The notes: generated by a model not told the origin, from the letters alone. A stretch of DNA of 64,000 bases from JAVJSU01 sp040219275 (GCA_040219275.1 JAVJSU010000070.1:1-64000), one strand, 5' to 3'; shown: positions 35,412 to 44,068, numbered from the stretch's first letter. Translations and numbers: made by a program.

Positions 35412-36620
35412 ATGTTGGAAAAAAGTGATATAAATATTGCCTCTACCCTCGCTATGTTCAACGCGGCATATCTTGACGTGGGACTTATTGTTCCTACTGA
35501 AACAGGTATAACTAAATCCATAATGGACTCTACTGCCAGTATTCGCGACCATCTGGCTGAAAAAGGATTTCATGATTATGACACTCAAGAAAAAGGACCA
35601 GATTACAAAGTTATTAGAAATGCTTTTTTTGTGTGGCCGGATCGGTTGGAGAATACAACGGTATCACTCTATCGCCCTATGACAAAAAATGGTGATCCAA
35701 GAATCTGGTTTAGCAAAATGAAGAGTTATGCTGATCCCTACAATTTACTGGCAATTATAGTTCATGAGGATGCTCTATATTTAGTAAACTGTAGTGTATC
35801 AGATATCATGGATTCACTAAAGAAGTACGATTCGCCATTGGCTATGCTCTCGCGTGTAGCCCAACCGAAAGATGATAAAGTTGTTCTAGAACTTCTCGAA
35901 ATGATCCGAAAAGTGTCGCTCCGGGGATTTGTTAGAACGCTACGAAGTGGTTCCACAGGCGTTGGAATGACACTCGAAACGCTTTTAGGAATTGCCGCAA
36001 ACACAAGTCAAGCTCCTGATTATAAAGGTATAGAGTTAAAGGCCAAAAGAATCCGCAAAGGTAAACAAAGTACGCGAGTAACACTCTTTTCTCAAGTACC
36101 GGATTGGAAACTTAGCCCAATTGGGAGTGCATGGAACTTGTTGGAGCAATATGGATACCGCAATGCCAATGGGCGCCTACAATTTTATCATGAGATAGAT
36201 GCAAAAAAATCTAACTCATTAGGTTTTATGCTAGAATTAGATGCTACAAATGATTGGTTAAAACAGAAGCATGTTGATACAGAAAATAATATACAACGAC
36301 ACTTAACAACGTGGGAATTAGGCAACTTAAGAAGGCGACTTCTCGAAAAACATCCACAAACATTTTGGGTTGGTGCACGATGTCGAGGAAAGGGTGATAA
36401 TGAAGAATTCCATTACACCCAAATTGAACATACTAAATCTCCTAAAATCCGTAACTTTGATACTTTACTTGAAGGTGGAATAATATCAGTTGATTACACC
36501 TTATCGGCCACAGATGAGATGAAAAAAACAGTTAGGGATCACGGTTATTTGTTCAAGATACATCCAAGAGACTTCAATGCACTGTTTCCACCGTCGGCGT
36601 TTTACGACCTAATATCATAG
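35412..36620 (+). CDS. MvaI/BcnI-like type II restriction endonuclease with N-terminal extra domain
   Basis: 402 aa. The C-terminal half (~183-402) carries a PD-(D/E)XK site: E189 (MTLETLLGI), D203, E208 and K210 (APDYKGIELKAKR). The spacing E-14-D-5-E-2-K equals that known for MvaI, which cuts CCWGG. The ~180 N-terminal residues (SLYRPMTKNGDPRIWFSKMK, NLLAIIVHEDALYLVNCS) are absent from the short MvaI and BcnI enzymes and may be a DNA-recognition or effector domain. With the methylase 3 nt upstream it forms a compact R-M operon. Exact target unknown. Confidence 0.85.
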   Translation: MLEKSDINIASTLAMFNAAYLDVGLIVPTETGITKSIMDSTASIRDHLAEKGFHDYDTQEKGPDYKVIRNAFFVWPDRLENTTVSLYRPMTKNGDPRIWFSKMKSYADPYNLLAIIVHEDALYLVNCSVSDIMDSLKKYDSPLAMLSRVAQPKDDKVVLELLEMIRKVSLRGFVRTLRSGSTGVGMTLETLLGIAANTSQAPDYKGIELKAKRIRKGKQSTRVTLFSQVPDWKLSPIGSAWNLLEQYGYRNANGRLQFYHEIDAKKSNSLGFMLELDATNDWLKQKHVDTENNIQRHLTTWELGNLRRRLLEKHPQTFWVGARCRGKGDNEEFHYTQIEHTKSPKIRNFDTLLEGGIISVDYTLSATDEMKKTVRDHGYLFKIHPRDFNALFPPSAFYDLIS

Positions 36621-36628
36621 TCGGCGTG

Positions 36629-36711
36629 TTAGTCCCGCGCATCGCCATCATCCACGAGGGACGTTCTGGTGATGCGTCCGGTTTTTCGAGCAGGTCGTCG
36701 GCGCGATGGGA
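36629..36711 (-). pseudogene. Detached copy of the mscS 3' end (copy C, frameshifted)
   Basis: On the minus strand this reads ADDLLEK, then after a one-base deletion GRITRTSLVDDGDARD and a stop, matching the mscS C-terminus (ADDLLNKAGRITNTSIIDDGD). Nothing of mscS upstream of this tail is present. It begins 9 nt after the endonuclease stop codon. Confidence 0.8.
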
Positions 36712-36712
36712 A

Positions 36713-36761
36713 AATCCCCTCCCTAAATCCCTCCCCGCTTCGCAAAGAGGGACTTTCCACC
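36713..36761 (+). repeat. CCCTCCC-type repeat, right flank of the restriction island
   Basis: Direct copy of the 33421-33505 element without its ~40-nt insert. It separates mscS tail copies C and D. Confidence 0.65.
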
Positions 36762-36796
36762 GTATGGCGTGCGGGTATGGTTTTTGTGCGGGCGGT

Positions 36797-36826
36797 TTTT
36801 TGGAGCAGGTCGTCGGCATGGGCGCG
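36797..36826 (-). pseudogene. Minimal mscS tail fragment (copy D)
   Basis: Thirty bases (minus strand: CCGACGACCTGCTCCAAAAA and neighbours) encode ADDLLQK as in the mscS C-terminus, then similarity stops. Confidence 0.5.
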
Positions 36827-36871
36827 TTTTAGGTCAAATGCGATTCCATATTATGTGACAGGAAACTAGCG

Positions 36872-37060
36872 TTACTCTGCGCGCTTCTCTTTATTTTTCT
36901 TAGAAAACTTTTTCTTGATTGCCTTGGGATTAAAGCGTTTATGGTAGCGCGCTTCGCTTAATTTGACCTGTGTAGCTTCGCGGCATAGATCCGAGCAAAA
37001 GCCATCGTCTATTTTTTCCGACTCATATTCCTTACCACAATTGGCACACTGTATAATCAT
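36872..37060 (-). CDS. Small zinc-finger protein of unknown function
   Basis: 62 aa from MIIQCANCGKEY. A four-cysteine zinc-binding pattern is visible (C-x2-C, then C-x3-C in GFCSDLC), followed by a basic Lys/Arg-rich tail (KAIKKKFSKKNKEKRAE). The start was chosen for GGGGA 7 nt upstream. It could be a nucleic-acid-binding accessory protein, as the tail suggests, but no family is recognised with certainty. Confidence 0.65.
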   Translation of the reverse strand: MIIQCANCGKEYESEKIDDGFCSDLCREATQVKLSEARYHKRFNPKAIKKKFSKKNKEKRAE

Positions 37061-37119
37061 AATGAAATCCCCTATTGCATAACACTCAACATTAGGTAGG
37101 TTTAGGATCATTGTGTATT

Positions 37120-37404
37120 TTAAATAGATTCGGGTGTCTGTCTCCTAGTTTTACATAAGACTTTAGCAACAGCGATCACCGCACGTTGTTCAATAAAAGG
37201 GAGGGTCAAGAATTTATTTAATGCTTCGGACTGTTGTTTTGTAAACAGCAACTTATTTAGATCTCGAAGACTGCTTTGCCTGTGCATCATGGTTACATTA
37301 AGACGAAAAATGTGGCGCTCAACGTAATCAATCCACTCAGACAATGGCCGAATCTCGAATGCTTCTAATGTATCAATTACCTCAACAATCTTTATCGCTG
37401 ACAT
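37120..37404 (-). CDS. Hypothetical protein
   Basis: 94 aa, mostly helical by composition (EVIDTLEAFEIRPLSEWIDY; FIEQRAVIAVAKVLCKTRRQ). No family recognised and no clear ribosome site before the ATG. It lies in the AT-rich accessory island between two mscS tail copies, on the same strand as its neighbours. Confidence 0.45.
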   Translation of the reverse strand: MSAIKIVEVIDTLEAFEIRPLSEWIDYVERHIFRLNVTMMHRQSSLRDLNKLLFTKQQSEALNKFLTLPFIEQRAVIAVAKVLCKTRRQTPESI

Positions 37405-37606
37405 AGATTATTTGACTTCGATTTTAAACATTTAACCATAAAAAGAACATAAACTCATAAATATTTGCTTAGAAAATAGGCCATCTGGACTAGTTCGAAT
37501 AAGACTTTTGGATTATAAAAATGTGTTCGCCTCACCCATGAGAACGTTGTCAGTACTGTGGAAAATATGGTGATCTCTGCTTGTAACCTGTAGGCTACAG
37601 TTTATT

Positions 37607-37635
37607 AAACGGCGACGCGTGGTACGTCGCCGTTT
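37607..37635. terminator. Strong hairpin terminator
   Basis: Arms AAACGGCGACG and CGTCGCCGTTT around 7 nt, with TT on the plus side and TTTAATAAA on the minus side. It probably ends the minus-strand transcript of the unknown gene at 37.9-38.5 kb. No plus-strand gene precedes it. Confidence 0.75.
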
Positions 37636-37704
37636 TTGCTGTTCTTTTGCCGCCAACTATTTTGACCTCCCTCGAAAGCGGGGGTACGCCAGCGATCACT
37701 CGTA

Positions 37705-37817
37705 TTAATCCCGCCCTTCCCCATCGTCAACGAGGGAGGTGTTGGTGATGCGTCCGTTTTTTTGAAGCAGGTCGTCGGCGCTGTAGTCGAAGTTAAAGGT
37801 GGTTGGCGGAAAGGAGT
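37705..37817 (-). pseudogene. Detached copy of the mscS 3' end (copy B)
   Basis: Minus-strand reading FNFDYSADDLLQKNGRITNT then SLVDDGEGRD and a stop, next to identical to the mscS C-terminus (FNFDYSADDLLNKAGRITNT...). By eye about four-fifths of ~96 bases match 38499-38594. Similarity ends abruptly at both sides; no start codon or ribosome site belongs to it. Confidence 0.85.
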
Positions 37818-37853
37818 TGTCATCCCTATTTTGCGGCGCGAAAAGGACGAATA

Positions 37854-38459
37854 TTAATCATCCTTTGGCTTTAGGGGTATTCTAAATGTTAAGTTCTCGG
37901 AATTTTCTGACGCATGTTTCGCGTACTTTTCTCTGACTGATTGTGCCTCGGGACTCAGCAACCACATTTCCCATTTGGTAGCGTCTAGTCCAAAATCTTG
38001 TCCTGTTATGTTTTTCAACGAAGTATGCATTATTGGTCTATACCCAAACTCGAAACTAACATCCAGTTGATAACCTAGATGAAAACGTAGAGACCTTAGT
38101 GCAGTCATTAGATAATCGCTTAGTGTTTTTTCTAAGATTTTGTGTCTTTCTACCCATGCCCTTGAATCAGTTTCTTTGGAAACTTCGGGATACATTACTA
38201 TTATTTCTTCTTGTGCTTCCATTTGTTGTCTGATTACTTTTTCCGATGGATTGTTGCGATAGTATCCTTTATACGCGACGATATGTTCATTTTCGATGAA
38301 CCAGAGATACCATTTATAGGGATCTGTATCGAAATCTTCATCGGTATCTTGTTTAAGAATTTGCAAAGCGAAGTCTTTTGACCAAACTTCACGATCAAAT
38401 ATCAACTCACGTGATGACATAAGTACGTTAATAGCCATTTTCGTGCGAGGCAGTATCAT
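37854..38459 (-). CDS. Hypothetical protein, no family recognised
   Basis: ~201 aa from MILPRTKMAINVLM, with GGAG 9 nt upstream deciding the start. Acidic and aromatic-rich (DEDFDTDPYKWYLWFIENEH), no signal peptide or membrane helix. It lies between the real mscS 3' end and mscS tail copy B, on the mscS strand, only 16 nt after the mscS stop. Its base composition is AT-richer than mscS. Function unknown; cassette-like cargo is inference. Confidence 0.7.
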   Translation of the reverse strand: MILPRTKMAINVLMSSRELIFDREVWSKDFALQILKQDTDEDFDTDPYKWYLWFIENEHIVAYKGYYRNNPSEKVIRQQMEAQEEIIVMYPEVSKETDSRAWVERHKILEKTLSDYLMTALRSLRFHLGYQLDVSFEFGYRPIMHTSLKNITGQDFGLDATKWEMWLLSPEAQSVREKYAKHASENSENLTFRIPLKPKDD

Positions 38460-38475
38460 AAGATTTAACTCCAAT

Positions 38476-39621
38476 TTATCGCTCTAAATCCAGCGTATCC
38501 CCATCGTCGATGATGGAGGTGTTTGTGATGCGTCCGGCTTTATTGAGCAGGTCGTCGGCGGAGTAGTCGAAATTGAAAGTGGTCGTCGGGAAGGCGACGC
38601 TCACGCCCTGTTGCGTCAGGATACCGAGAATTTTCATGTTCACGTCGGCTTTGATGCGTTGCATTTCGTCCCAGACGATGGTGCTGGCGAAGTAGATAAT
38701 CAGAATATCGAGCGAACTCGCGCCGAACTCGACAAATTCGACCAGTTTACGATCCGTCGTGACGCGCTCGTGATTTTCTAGCATATCGTGAATATCTTTG
38801 ATGACCGCGCGGATTTTGTCTTCTGGTGTGTTGTAGGTGACTCCGAGTGTCATGTTGATCTGGCGGCGGTTGAGGCGTGACCAATTGGTGATGCTGGAAT
38901 CCACGACGGTTTTGTTGGGGATGATGACCAGCGAACGATCCCGTTTGCGGAGGCGGGTGCTACGGAAGGAAATATCCTCCACGAAGCCTTCCTCGTCGTC
39001 GACTTCGATGTAATGATTGACCTTGAAGGGCGAATCCATGATGATGACGAAATAGCCGATCAGGTTGGCGAGGGCATCCTGCGCGGCGAGGGCGACGGCG
39101 AGACCACCAATCCCAAGACCGGCGACCAATCCGGCGAGGTCGAAGCCCCATTCTTCCATGACGACGATAAAGGCGATCAGGACGATTAGCCATTTAAGCA
39201 ATTGTTTGCCGAAGCGCAGGAGGGTGTGATCGAGCGCGGCGAAGCGTTCGTTTTCTTCAAGGTATTTGGTGGCGACATCGACCAGCCGGTAAATCGCCCA
39301 GAAAATGGCAATCGCGCCCAGCGAGTTAATCACCTGTGCGCGGACATCGGCGAAGATATCCGGCAGAGAGACCACCAGAAAGATGAGTTGCAAGCCAGCA
39401 ATGGCGATAAGTAAGCGCAGGGGCGGTGTGATGGCATCGGCGATTTCACGATCCCGCGTGCTGTCGTGATGGCGGACGGCATTCATCACGCGCCAGAGGG
39501 CATTGATGAGGCGATAGGCGACCCGCGAGGCGATGCGGCGGAAGAAGAGGGTCAGGATGATGATGAGTATGACGATGAGAGCGCGGGCGAGAAAATCCTG
39601 CATCTGCGGGGAAATGTCCAT
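38476..39621 (-). CDS. mscS: Mechanosensitive ion channel, MscS family
   Basis: 381 aa. N-terminal helices at ~10-35, 65-90 and 95-120, then the hallmark pore helix GLVAGLGIGGLAVALAAQDA with ALANLIGY, and the beta domain (VDDEEGFVEDISFRSTRLRK, VIIPNKTVVDSSITNWSRLN). It relieves turgor on osmotic downshock. The last ~38 residues are present again as detached fragments at 37.7 and 36.6-36.8 kb. Confidence 0.94.
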   Translation of the reverse strand: MDISPQMQDFLARALIVILIIILTLFFRRIASRVAYRLINALWRVMNAVRHHDSTRDREIADAITPPLRLLIAIAGLQLIFLVVSLPDIFADVRAQVINSLGAIAIFWAIYRLVDVATKYLEENERFAALDHTLLRFGKQLLKWLIVLIAFIVVMEEWGFDLAGLVAGLGIGGLAVALAAQDALANLIGYFVIIMDSPFKVNHYIEVDDEEGFVEDISFRSTRLRKRDRSLVIIPNKTVVDSSITNWSRLNRRQINMTLGVTYNTPEDKIRAVIKDIHDMLENHERVTTDRKLVEFVEFGASSLDILIIYFASTIVWDEMQRIKADVNMKILGILTQQGVSVAFPTTTFNFDYSADDLLNKAGRITNTSIIDDGDTLDLER

Positions 39622-40079
39622 GTTTAGCCTTTTAGTTTACAGTAGTCAGTTTTCAGTTCACAGTTTTTTATCGAAAAGAACAAAAAAGCACAACGCAAAG
39701 CCGCAGAGAGCGCAGAGAAACGCAAAAAATAATGAAAATTCTTCCCTGTGGTGATTTGTTAGCTAAATCTTCTCGAATGTAGACCTGATTTTAGTGTTCG
39801 ATTTCAGTCATTACGTTTTTAGAAGTTACGCAGTGCACAGTTCACAGTTATCAGTACAGCATTTTAGATGCGTTTTATCAAGTTGATCCACCGGGTTTTT
39901 CTGAAAACTGTTGACTGAAAACTCAGTCTATTTGCGCGATTGTGACGGATTATAGACCGGTTATCGTTTCAACTGCGTAAGTCCTACGTTTTATTATAGC
40001 GAGTCGTGGGGATTACGGGAAAATGGGGCGGAAATGAGGGATTGGTATTCATAGTGCGCTCATGCGTTTTACATTCTGT
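39622..40079. repeat. Intergenic region filled with dispersed short repeats
   Basis: 39633-39672 and 39826-39930 carry TTTTCAGT/CACAGTTATCAGT units. 39691-39728 is the CGCAGAGAGCGCAGAGAAAC element that also occurs at 40391, 41437, 46678, 48381 and 52211-52284. No gene seen. Confidence 0.6.
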
Positions 40080-40196
40080 TTACAATTTGGCAATGAATCC
40101 GCAAGATTTGGGTCTTATGATCGTGTGTATCTGATGTGGTGAGGCGATCATCGGGTGGTTAATAACCTCGCTGTGAGGATCATTCCCGTCCTTCAT
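40080..40196 (-). CDS. Possible small protein B (38 aa), overlapping the stop of small protein A
   Basis: Reads MKDGNDPHSEVINHPMIASP... and ends CGFIAKL. Its ATG overlaps the TGA of the preceding small frame (ATGA arrangement). No family recognised. Kept only because of the coupling to a frame with a strong ribosome site. Confidence 0.22.
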   Translation of the reverse strand: MKDGNDPHSEVINHPMIASPHQIHTIIRPKSCGFIAKL

Positions 40197-40297
40197 AGTG
40201 TAGCGTGTTCGACTCCTGTGTGTATTTCTCCCGTGTGATCCTGGTAGATGAATAAGTACGAGTACCGATGGTCGCCCGCTACAGAAGTTAAAGTCAT
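40193..40297 (-). CDS. Possible small protein A (34 aa)
   Basis: Reads MTLTSVAGDHRYSYLFIYQD... and ends GVEHATL. AAGGAGGGGGG lies just upstream of the ATG, the strongest Shine-Dalgarno noticed in the window, preceded by a hairpin at 40335-40368. No family recognised. Confidence 0.35.
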   Translation of the reverse strand: MTLTSVAGDHRYSYLFIYQDHTGEIHTGVEHATL

Positions 40298-40334
40298 ACA
40301 TATACCCCCCTCCTTATGTGTGCAAGTCGTGTCT

Positions 40335-40368
40335 GAAGCAACCTGTCGTGAAAGCGGCGGGTTGCTTC
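40335..40368. terminator. Hairpin between ribokinase and the small frames
   Basis: Arms GAAGCAACC and GGTTGCTTC around a GC-rich loop, no T run on either side. It could end the ribokinase transcript or act as a leader structure for small protein A. Confidence 0.45.
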
Positions 40369-40466
40369 GTGTTGTGGGAAGGTGATTTACCATAGAGATG
40401 CAGGGAACACAGAGAAAAGAAGTTAGACTTTAGATGCTTACGCTTTTTTCTTGGGCTTTTCTGACT

Positions 40467-41375
40467 TTATAGCGCACCCTCGACGGCTTCACGCGTGGGC
40501 ATGGATGCAGATGCGCCGAGTTTCTGCACGCTGAGCGCGGCGGCAGTGTTGGCAAAGTGTAGCGCCTCGCGGATCGGTTTGCCTTCTGATAGCGCAACCG
40601 CCAGCGACCCTGTGAAGCAATCGCCCGCGCCGGTGGTATCAACTGCCTTGACCTGCTGACCCTCAACATGAATCAAGTCATCGCCAAACAGACACACCGT
40701 TCCTTTCGCGCCCAGCGTGAGCACGATGTTCTGCCCCGCGTGCTGACGGAGCGTTTCCGCCTGTGCTTTGAGATCGTCCAGATTGTCGCTGACGGATTGG
40801 CTATTCGTGAAATAGGCGAGTTCGGTTTCGTTCATCACCAGAAAATCCACCTGCGCCTGTAGCCCATCAATAAATGGTGTGGCGGGGGACGGGTTGAGAA
40901 TGGTCGTCGCGCCGACTTCACGCGCCCGTTCAAATAGCGCCAGAATCGTGGGTTGCGGAATCTCGAACACGGAGACGACAATATCGCCTGCTGAAAGCGG
41001 CACATCCGCCACATCTTCCGGCGTGAGCGCGTAATTACTGCCGGAAATAACGACAATCGTATTCTCCGACTGGTCATCGACGACGATCAGTGCCACGCCT
41101 GTGGGGTGATCTGCGGAGGTCGCCAGATAGCTCAAATTGAGGCGCTCTGTCTTCAGAAAATTGGTCAGCGACTCGCCGAATGCGTCCGCGCCGAGCTTGC
41201 CAACCAGATACACATCCTCCCGCAATCGTGACGCGGCAACCGCTTGATTGCTCCCCTTGCCACCGGGGATATAATGCAGATCACTCCCGAAAATCGTCTC
41301 TCCGGCGTGCGGATGATGTGCGGTGCGGGCGACGACATCCATGTTGATGCTCCCCGCGACGATGATTTTTGTCAT
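40467..41375 (-). CDS. rbsK: Ribokinase
   Basis: 302-aa PfkB-family sugar kinase. N-terminal IIVAGSINMDVVARTAHHPH with GGKGSNQAVAASRL, middle NPSPATPFIDG, and C-terminal VDTTGAGDCFTGSLAVALSE, where the GAGD anion hole and catalytic Asp lie. It phosphorylates D-ribose at C5. It is preceded on the same strand by a GntR regulator, ~160 nt upstream, which may control it. Other pentoses are possible substrates. Confidence 0.92.
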   Translation of the reverse strand: MTKIIVAGSINMDVVARTAHHPHAGETIFGSDLHYIPGGKGSNQAVAASRLREDVYLVGKLGADAFGESLTNFLKTERLNLSYLATSADHPTGVALIVVDDQSENTIVVISGSNYALTPEDVADVPLSAGDIVVSVFEIPQPTILALFERAREVGATTILNPSPATPFIDGLQAQVDFLVMNETELAYFTNSQSVSDNLDDLKAQAETLRQHAGQNIVLTLGAKGTVCLFGDDLIHVEGQQVKAVDTTGAGDCFTGSLAVALSEGKPIREALHFANTAAALSVQKLGASASMPTREAVEGAL

Positions 41376-41534
41376 AATTTTTACTCGCTGTTGATGTAGA
41401 TATTCACCACAAAGTCATTACGGAAAACCGATTCTTTCCTCTACGTTTCCCCGCGTGCTCTGCGTCCCTGCGTTATGCTTTCGATTGTCCGTTACGGATG
41501 AACAAACATTTTACTAATCACTAACAACTCGCCC

Positions 41535-42305
41535 TCACGCATTAATCTGGCTGATGGCGCGCATATTGCTGATGTGATATTGGAAGCGATCCCCGCGATA
41601 CACCCCGCGAAAGAACTCTATCGGCTGATTTTCCGCGCTTAATACCGTCCGCCTGATAAGCAACATCGCCGCGCCGGAAGGGACGTTTAAGAGTTTCGCC
41701 TCTTCCTGATTGGCGGGGACGGCTTCAAGGGTACGATTCGCCGTGCCTTTTTGCAAAATCTCCCCCACACGCAAATAACGGAGCGATCCCCCCTCCTCGA
41801 ACGCGCTTTCGTCGATCAATTGGGCGAAATGAGGCGAGACATACGCCGTCTGCAAGCCGATGGGTTCGTCATTTTCCAACCGCAGGCGCTTCAAACGGAA
41901 GACTCGCTCCGTCGCCGTGACCTGTAGCCGTGCCATGACTTTCTCCGATGGCGCGACCCACTCCGCCGAGAGCATTTTCCAGCCGGGGACGATACCCTGC
42001 TTCATCATATTGTCCGCGAGATCGGGATATTGCTCTGGATTATGCGAAATTTTCGGCTTGGTGACGAACGTGCCGCGTCCCCGATAGCGCGACACTTTGC
42101 CCTCGGATTCAAGCTCGCTCAACGCCTGCCGGACGGTGGTTCGGCTGACATCGTAAAATTCTTGAATCTGGCTTTCTGTGGGCAGAATATCGCCGGGTTT
42201 AAACTCTCCACTATCAATCTGTGTGAGTAATATTTGCTTGAGTTGATAATAAAGTGGCATCGGGGAGGTACGATCTATTCCCATTATTCGCTCATTTAGT
42301 GTCAT
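41535..42305 (-). CDS. GntR-family transcriptional regulator (HutC/UTRA type)
   Basis: 256 aa. N-terminal winged helix (LYYQLKQILLTQIDSGEFKPGD, VSRTTVRQALSELESEGKVS, YRGRGTFVTKP) and a C-terminal UTRA ligand domain (RVFRLKRLRLENDEPIGLQT; FFRGVYRGDRFQYHI). It likely senses a sugar or sugar phosphate. An internal Met (MGIDRTS, residue 8) is an alternative start. Linkage to rbsK suggests local control. Confidence 0.9.
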   Translation of the reverse strand: MTLNERIMGIDRTSPMPLYYQLKQILLTQIDSGEFKPGDILPTESQIQEFYDVSRTTVRQALSELESEGKVSRYRGRGTFVTKPKISHNPEQYPDLADNMMKQGIVPGWKMLSAEWVAPSEKVMARLQVTATERVFRLKRLRLENDEPIGLQTAYVSPHFAQLIDESAFEEGGSLRYLRVGEILQKGTANRTLEAVPANQEEAKLLNVPSGAAMLLIRRTVLSAENQPIEFFRGVYRGDRFQYHISNMRAISQINA

Positions 42306-42431
42306 TGTCTTATGTCGTGACTATAACACTTTTGAAATACTAATACCACCGTCGGTTGTTTAAGAATGTCAGCTAGTCAAGTTGAAATAAGTTAAAATAG
42401 AGTTGATGTCCGGCAATGAAGTGAGTCCCTT

Positions 42432-43160
42432 ATGACTGAAGTAAAATCACCCTTAATTCTACTTGTTGACGATGAAGAAGTCATCATCTATACGGTAGGA
42501 AATTTTCTTGAGCTATCGGGTTTTCAGGTGATGGTCGCCTATGATGGCGTTGATGCACTGGCAAAAATTAAGCAGACAAAACCTGATCTCATCGTATTAG
42601 ATGTGCTGATGCCCAATATGAATGGTCGCGCACTACTTCGTGAACTTCGTAAGCAGGATAATTGGATACCTGTCATTTTATTAACCCAGATATCGGGAAC
42701 ACCGGAGCGCATTATGGCGCTTGAAGAAGGTGCGGACGATTATCTCAATAAACCGTTTGATCCTCAAGAATTGGTGGTGCGTATACGGGCGGTGTTACGG
42801 CGGGTAGATTTAGCAAGCAAAACAAACCGTAATGTGCGTTGTTTACAGTGTAATACCCTCGTACTTGATCGTCTTGCGCGTCGCCTTCGTTTGGATGATA
42901 AGGAAATTACTGTCACCCCGAAGGCGTTCGCCATTTTGGAATACATGCTGATCCATCCTGACGAACTCATTACGCGGGAGCAACTTTTGGATATTATATG
43001 GGGATGGCAAAACATGGTGGGTGAACGTGTTGTTGACACACGTATCGCAGAATTGCGAAAAGTGCTCAATGATGACTCTACGACACCGACTTATATAGAA
43101 ACCATGCCGGGACAGGGCTATCGCTTCATCGGCGAAGTGAAGGAAGCAGGTTCATGTTGA
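42432..43160 (+). CDS. OmpR/PhoB-type response regulator
   Basis: 242 aa. Receiver domain with acidic pocket LVDDEE at 11-16, phospho-acceptor D57 (LIVLDVLMPN) and Lys in LNKPFDP near 107, then a winged-helix DNA-binding domain (VTPKAFAILEYMLIHPDELI; MPGQGYRFIGE). It overlaps the histidine kinase gene by 7 nt, forming a standard two-component pair. Confidence 0.94.
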   Translation: MTEVKSPLILLVDDEEVIIYTVGNFLELSGFQVMVAYDGVDALAKIKQTKPDLIVLDVLMPNMNGRALLRELRKQDNWIPVILLTQISGTPERIMALEEGADDYLNKPFDPQELVVRIRAVLRRVDLASKTNRNVRCLQCNTLVLDRLARRLRLDDKEITVTPKAFAILEYMLIHPDELITREQLLDIIWGWQNMVGERVVDTRIAELRKVLNDDSTTPTYIETMPGQGYRFIGEVKEAGSC

Positions 43161-44068
43161 AAGATCGTGGGTGGGGTCTATTCATCCCCCTCGCTCTGGC
43201 GTTCGCTAGTATCGCACTCATCATCCGGGTGAATTTTGGCAATGTGTTTGGTTTTGACATGCTTTTGCTGTTGCTCGGCGTGTCGTTAAGCACATTAATT
43301 TCATTAAGCATCATTTTGAGAGAGCTTATCCAACGTTTCCATGAACAAAGCATTCGCCATGTGAATCAGCAAGCGATGGAAGAACATCAACGATTCTTAA
43401 AACGGCTCGACCATGAACTCAAGAATCCATTAACGGCAATTCGGGCAGGGTTAGCGAGTTTATTATTGGTCGTAGAAGATGAGAACGTAAAAAAAACAGT
43501 ACATATCATCGAGAGTGAAGCCTCACGATTGAGTCGCCTGATTACAAATTTACGAAAGTTGGCGGAAATTGAAAATATCCCGATTGAATTCTATCCAATT
43601 AACATCGCTCAGTTTGTGGACGAAATTACGACATTACATGAACTACAATTAACACCATCCAAACGCCACTTCTCTATAGATATAAGCGATATAACGAATC
43701 ATCCAATGCTAGCGGAGTTAGTGATGCAGGGTGATCAGGATTTATTGTTATTAGCTCTGCACAATGTTGTAGAGAATGCCTTTAAATATACCGAAGAGAA
43801 TGCCACGATTACACTTTCTACCGGTGTAGAGGACGGACATTTAATCATCAAAATCGCCGATTCGGGAATCGGTATTCACGACGAGGAAATTAACTATGTA
43901 TGGGATGAACTGTATCGAAGCGAGGCAGTCAGTCATATACATGGTACGGGGATTGGGCTGGCATTAGTGCGAAATATCATTGAAAAACACAATGGAGATG
44001 TCTTTATTGATAGCCGATTGCACGAAGGCACAATTGTTACCCTCGTTTTGCCTATGAATAGTGCGTAG
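43154..44068 (+). CDS. Sensor histidine kinase
   Basis: 304 aa with two N-terminal membrane helices (~8-27, ~35-56) and almost no extracytoplasmic loop. HisKA domain with H87 (RLDHELKNPLTAIRAG), then HATPase_c: N-box HNVVENAFKYTEE, G1 IADSGIGI, G2 GTGIGLALVRNII. The near lack of an external sensor domain suggests it senses the membrane or a partner; the two small membrane proteins encoded downstream are candidates. Confidence 0.94.
   Translation: MLKDRGWGLFIPLALAFASIALIIRVNFGNVFGFDMLLLLLGVSLSTLISLSIILRELIQRFHEQSIRHVNQQAMEEHQRFLKRLDHELKNPLTAIRAGLASLLLVVEDENVKKTVHIIESEASRLSRLITNLRKLAEIENIPIEFYPINIAQFVDEITTLHELQLTPSKRHFSIDISDITNHPMLAELVMQGDQDLLLLALHNVVENAFKYTEENATITLSTGVEDGHLIIKIADSGIGIHDEEINYVWDELYRSEAVSHIHGTGIGLALVRNIIEKHNGDVFIDSRLHEGTIVTLVLPMNSA

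Noticed and set aside
37405..37640. Plus-strand small RNA ending at the strong hairpin at 37.6 kb
   Set aside because: No convincing promoter at proper spacing; the hairpin is explained as terminator of the minus-strand unknown gene.
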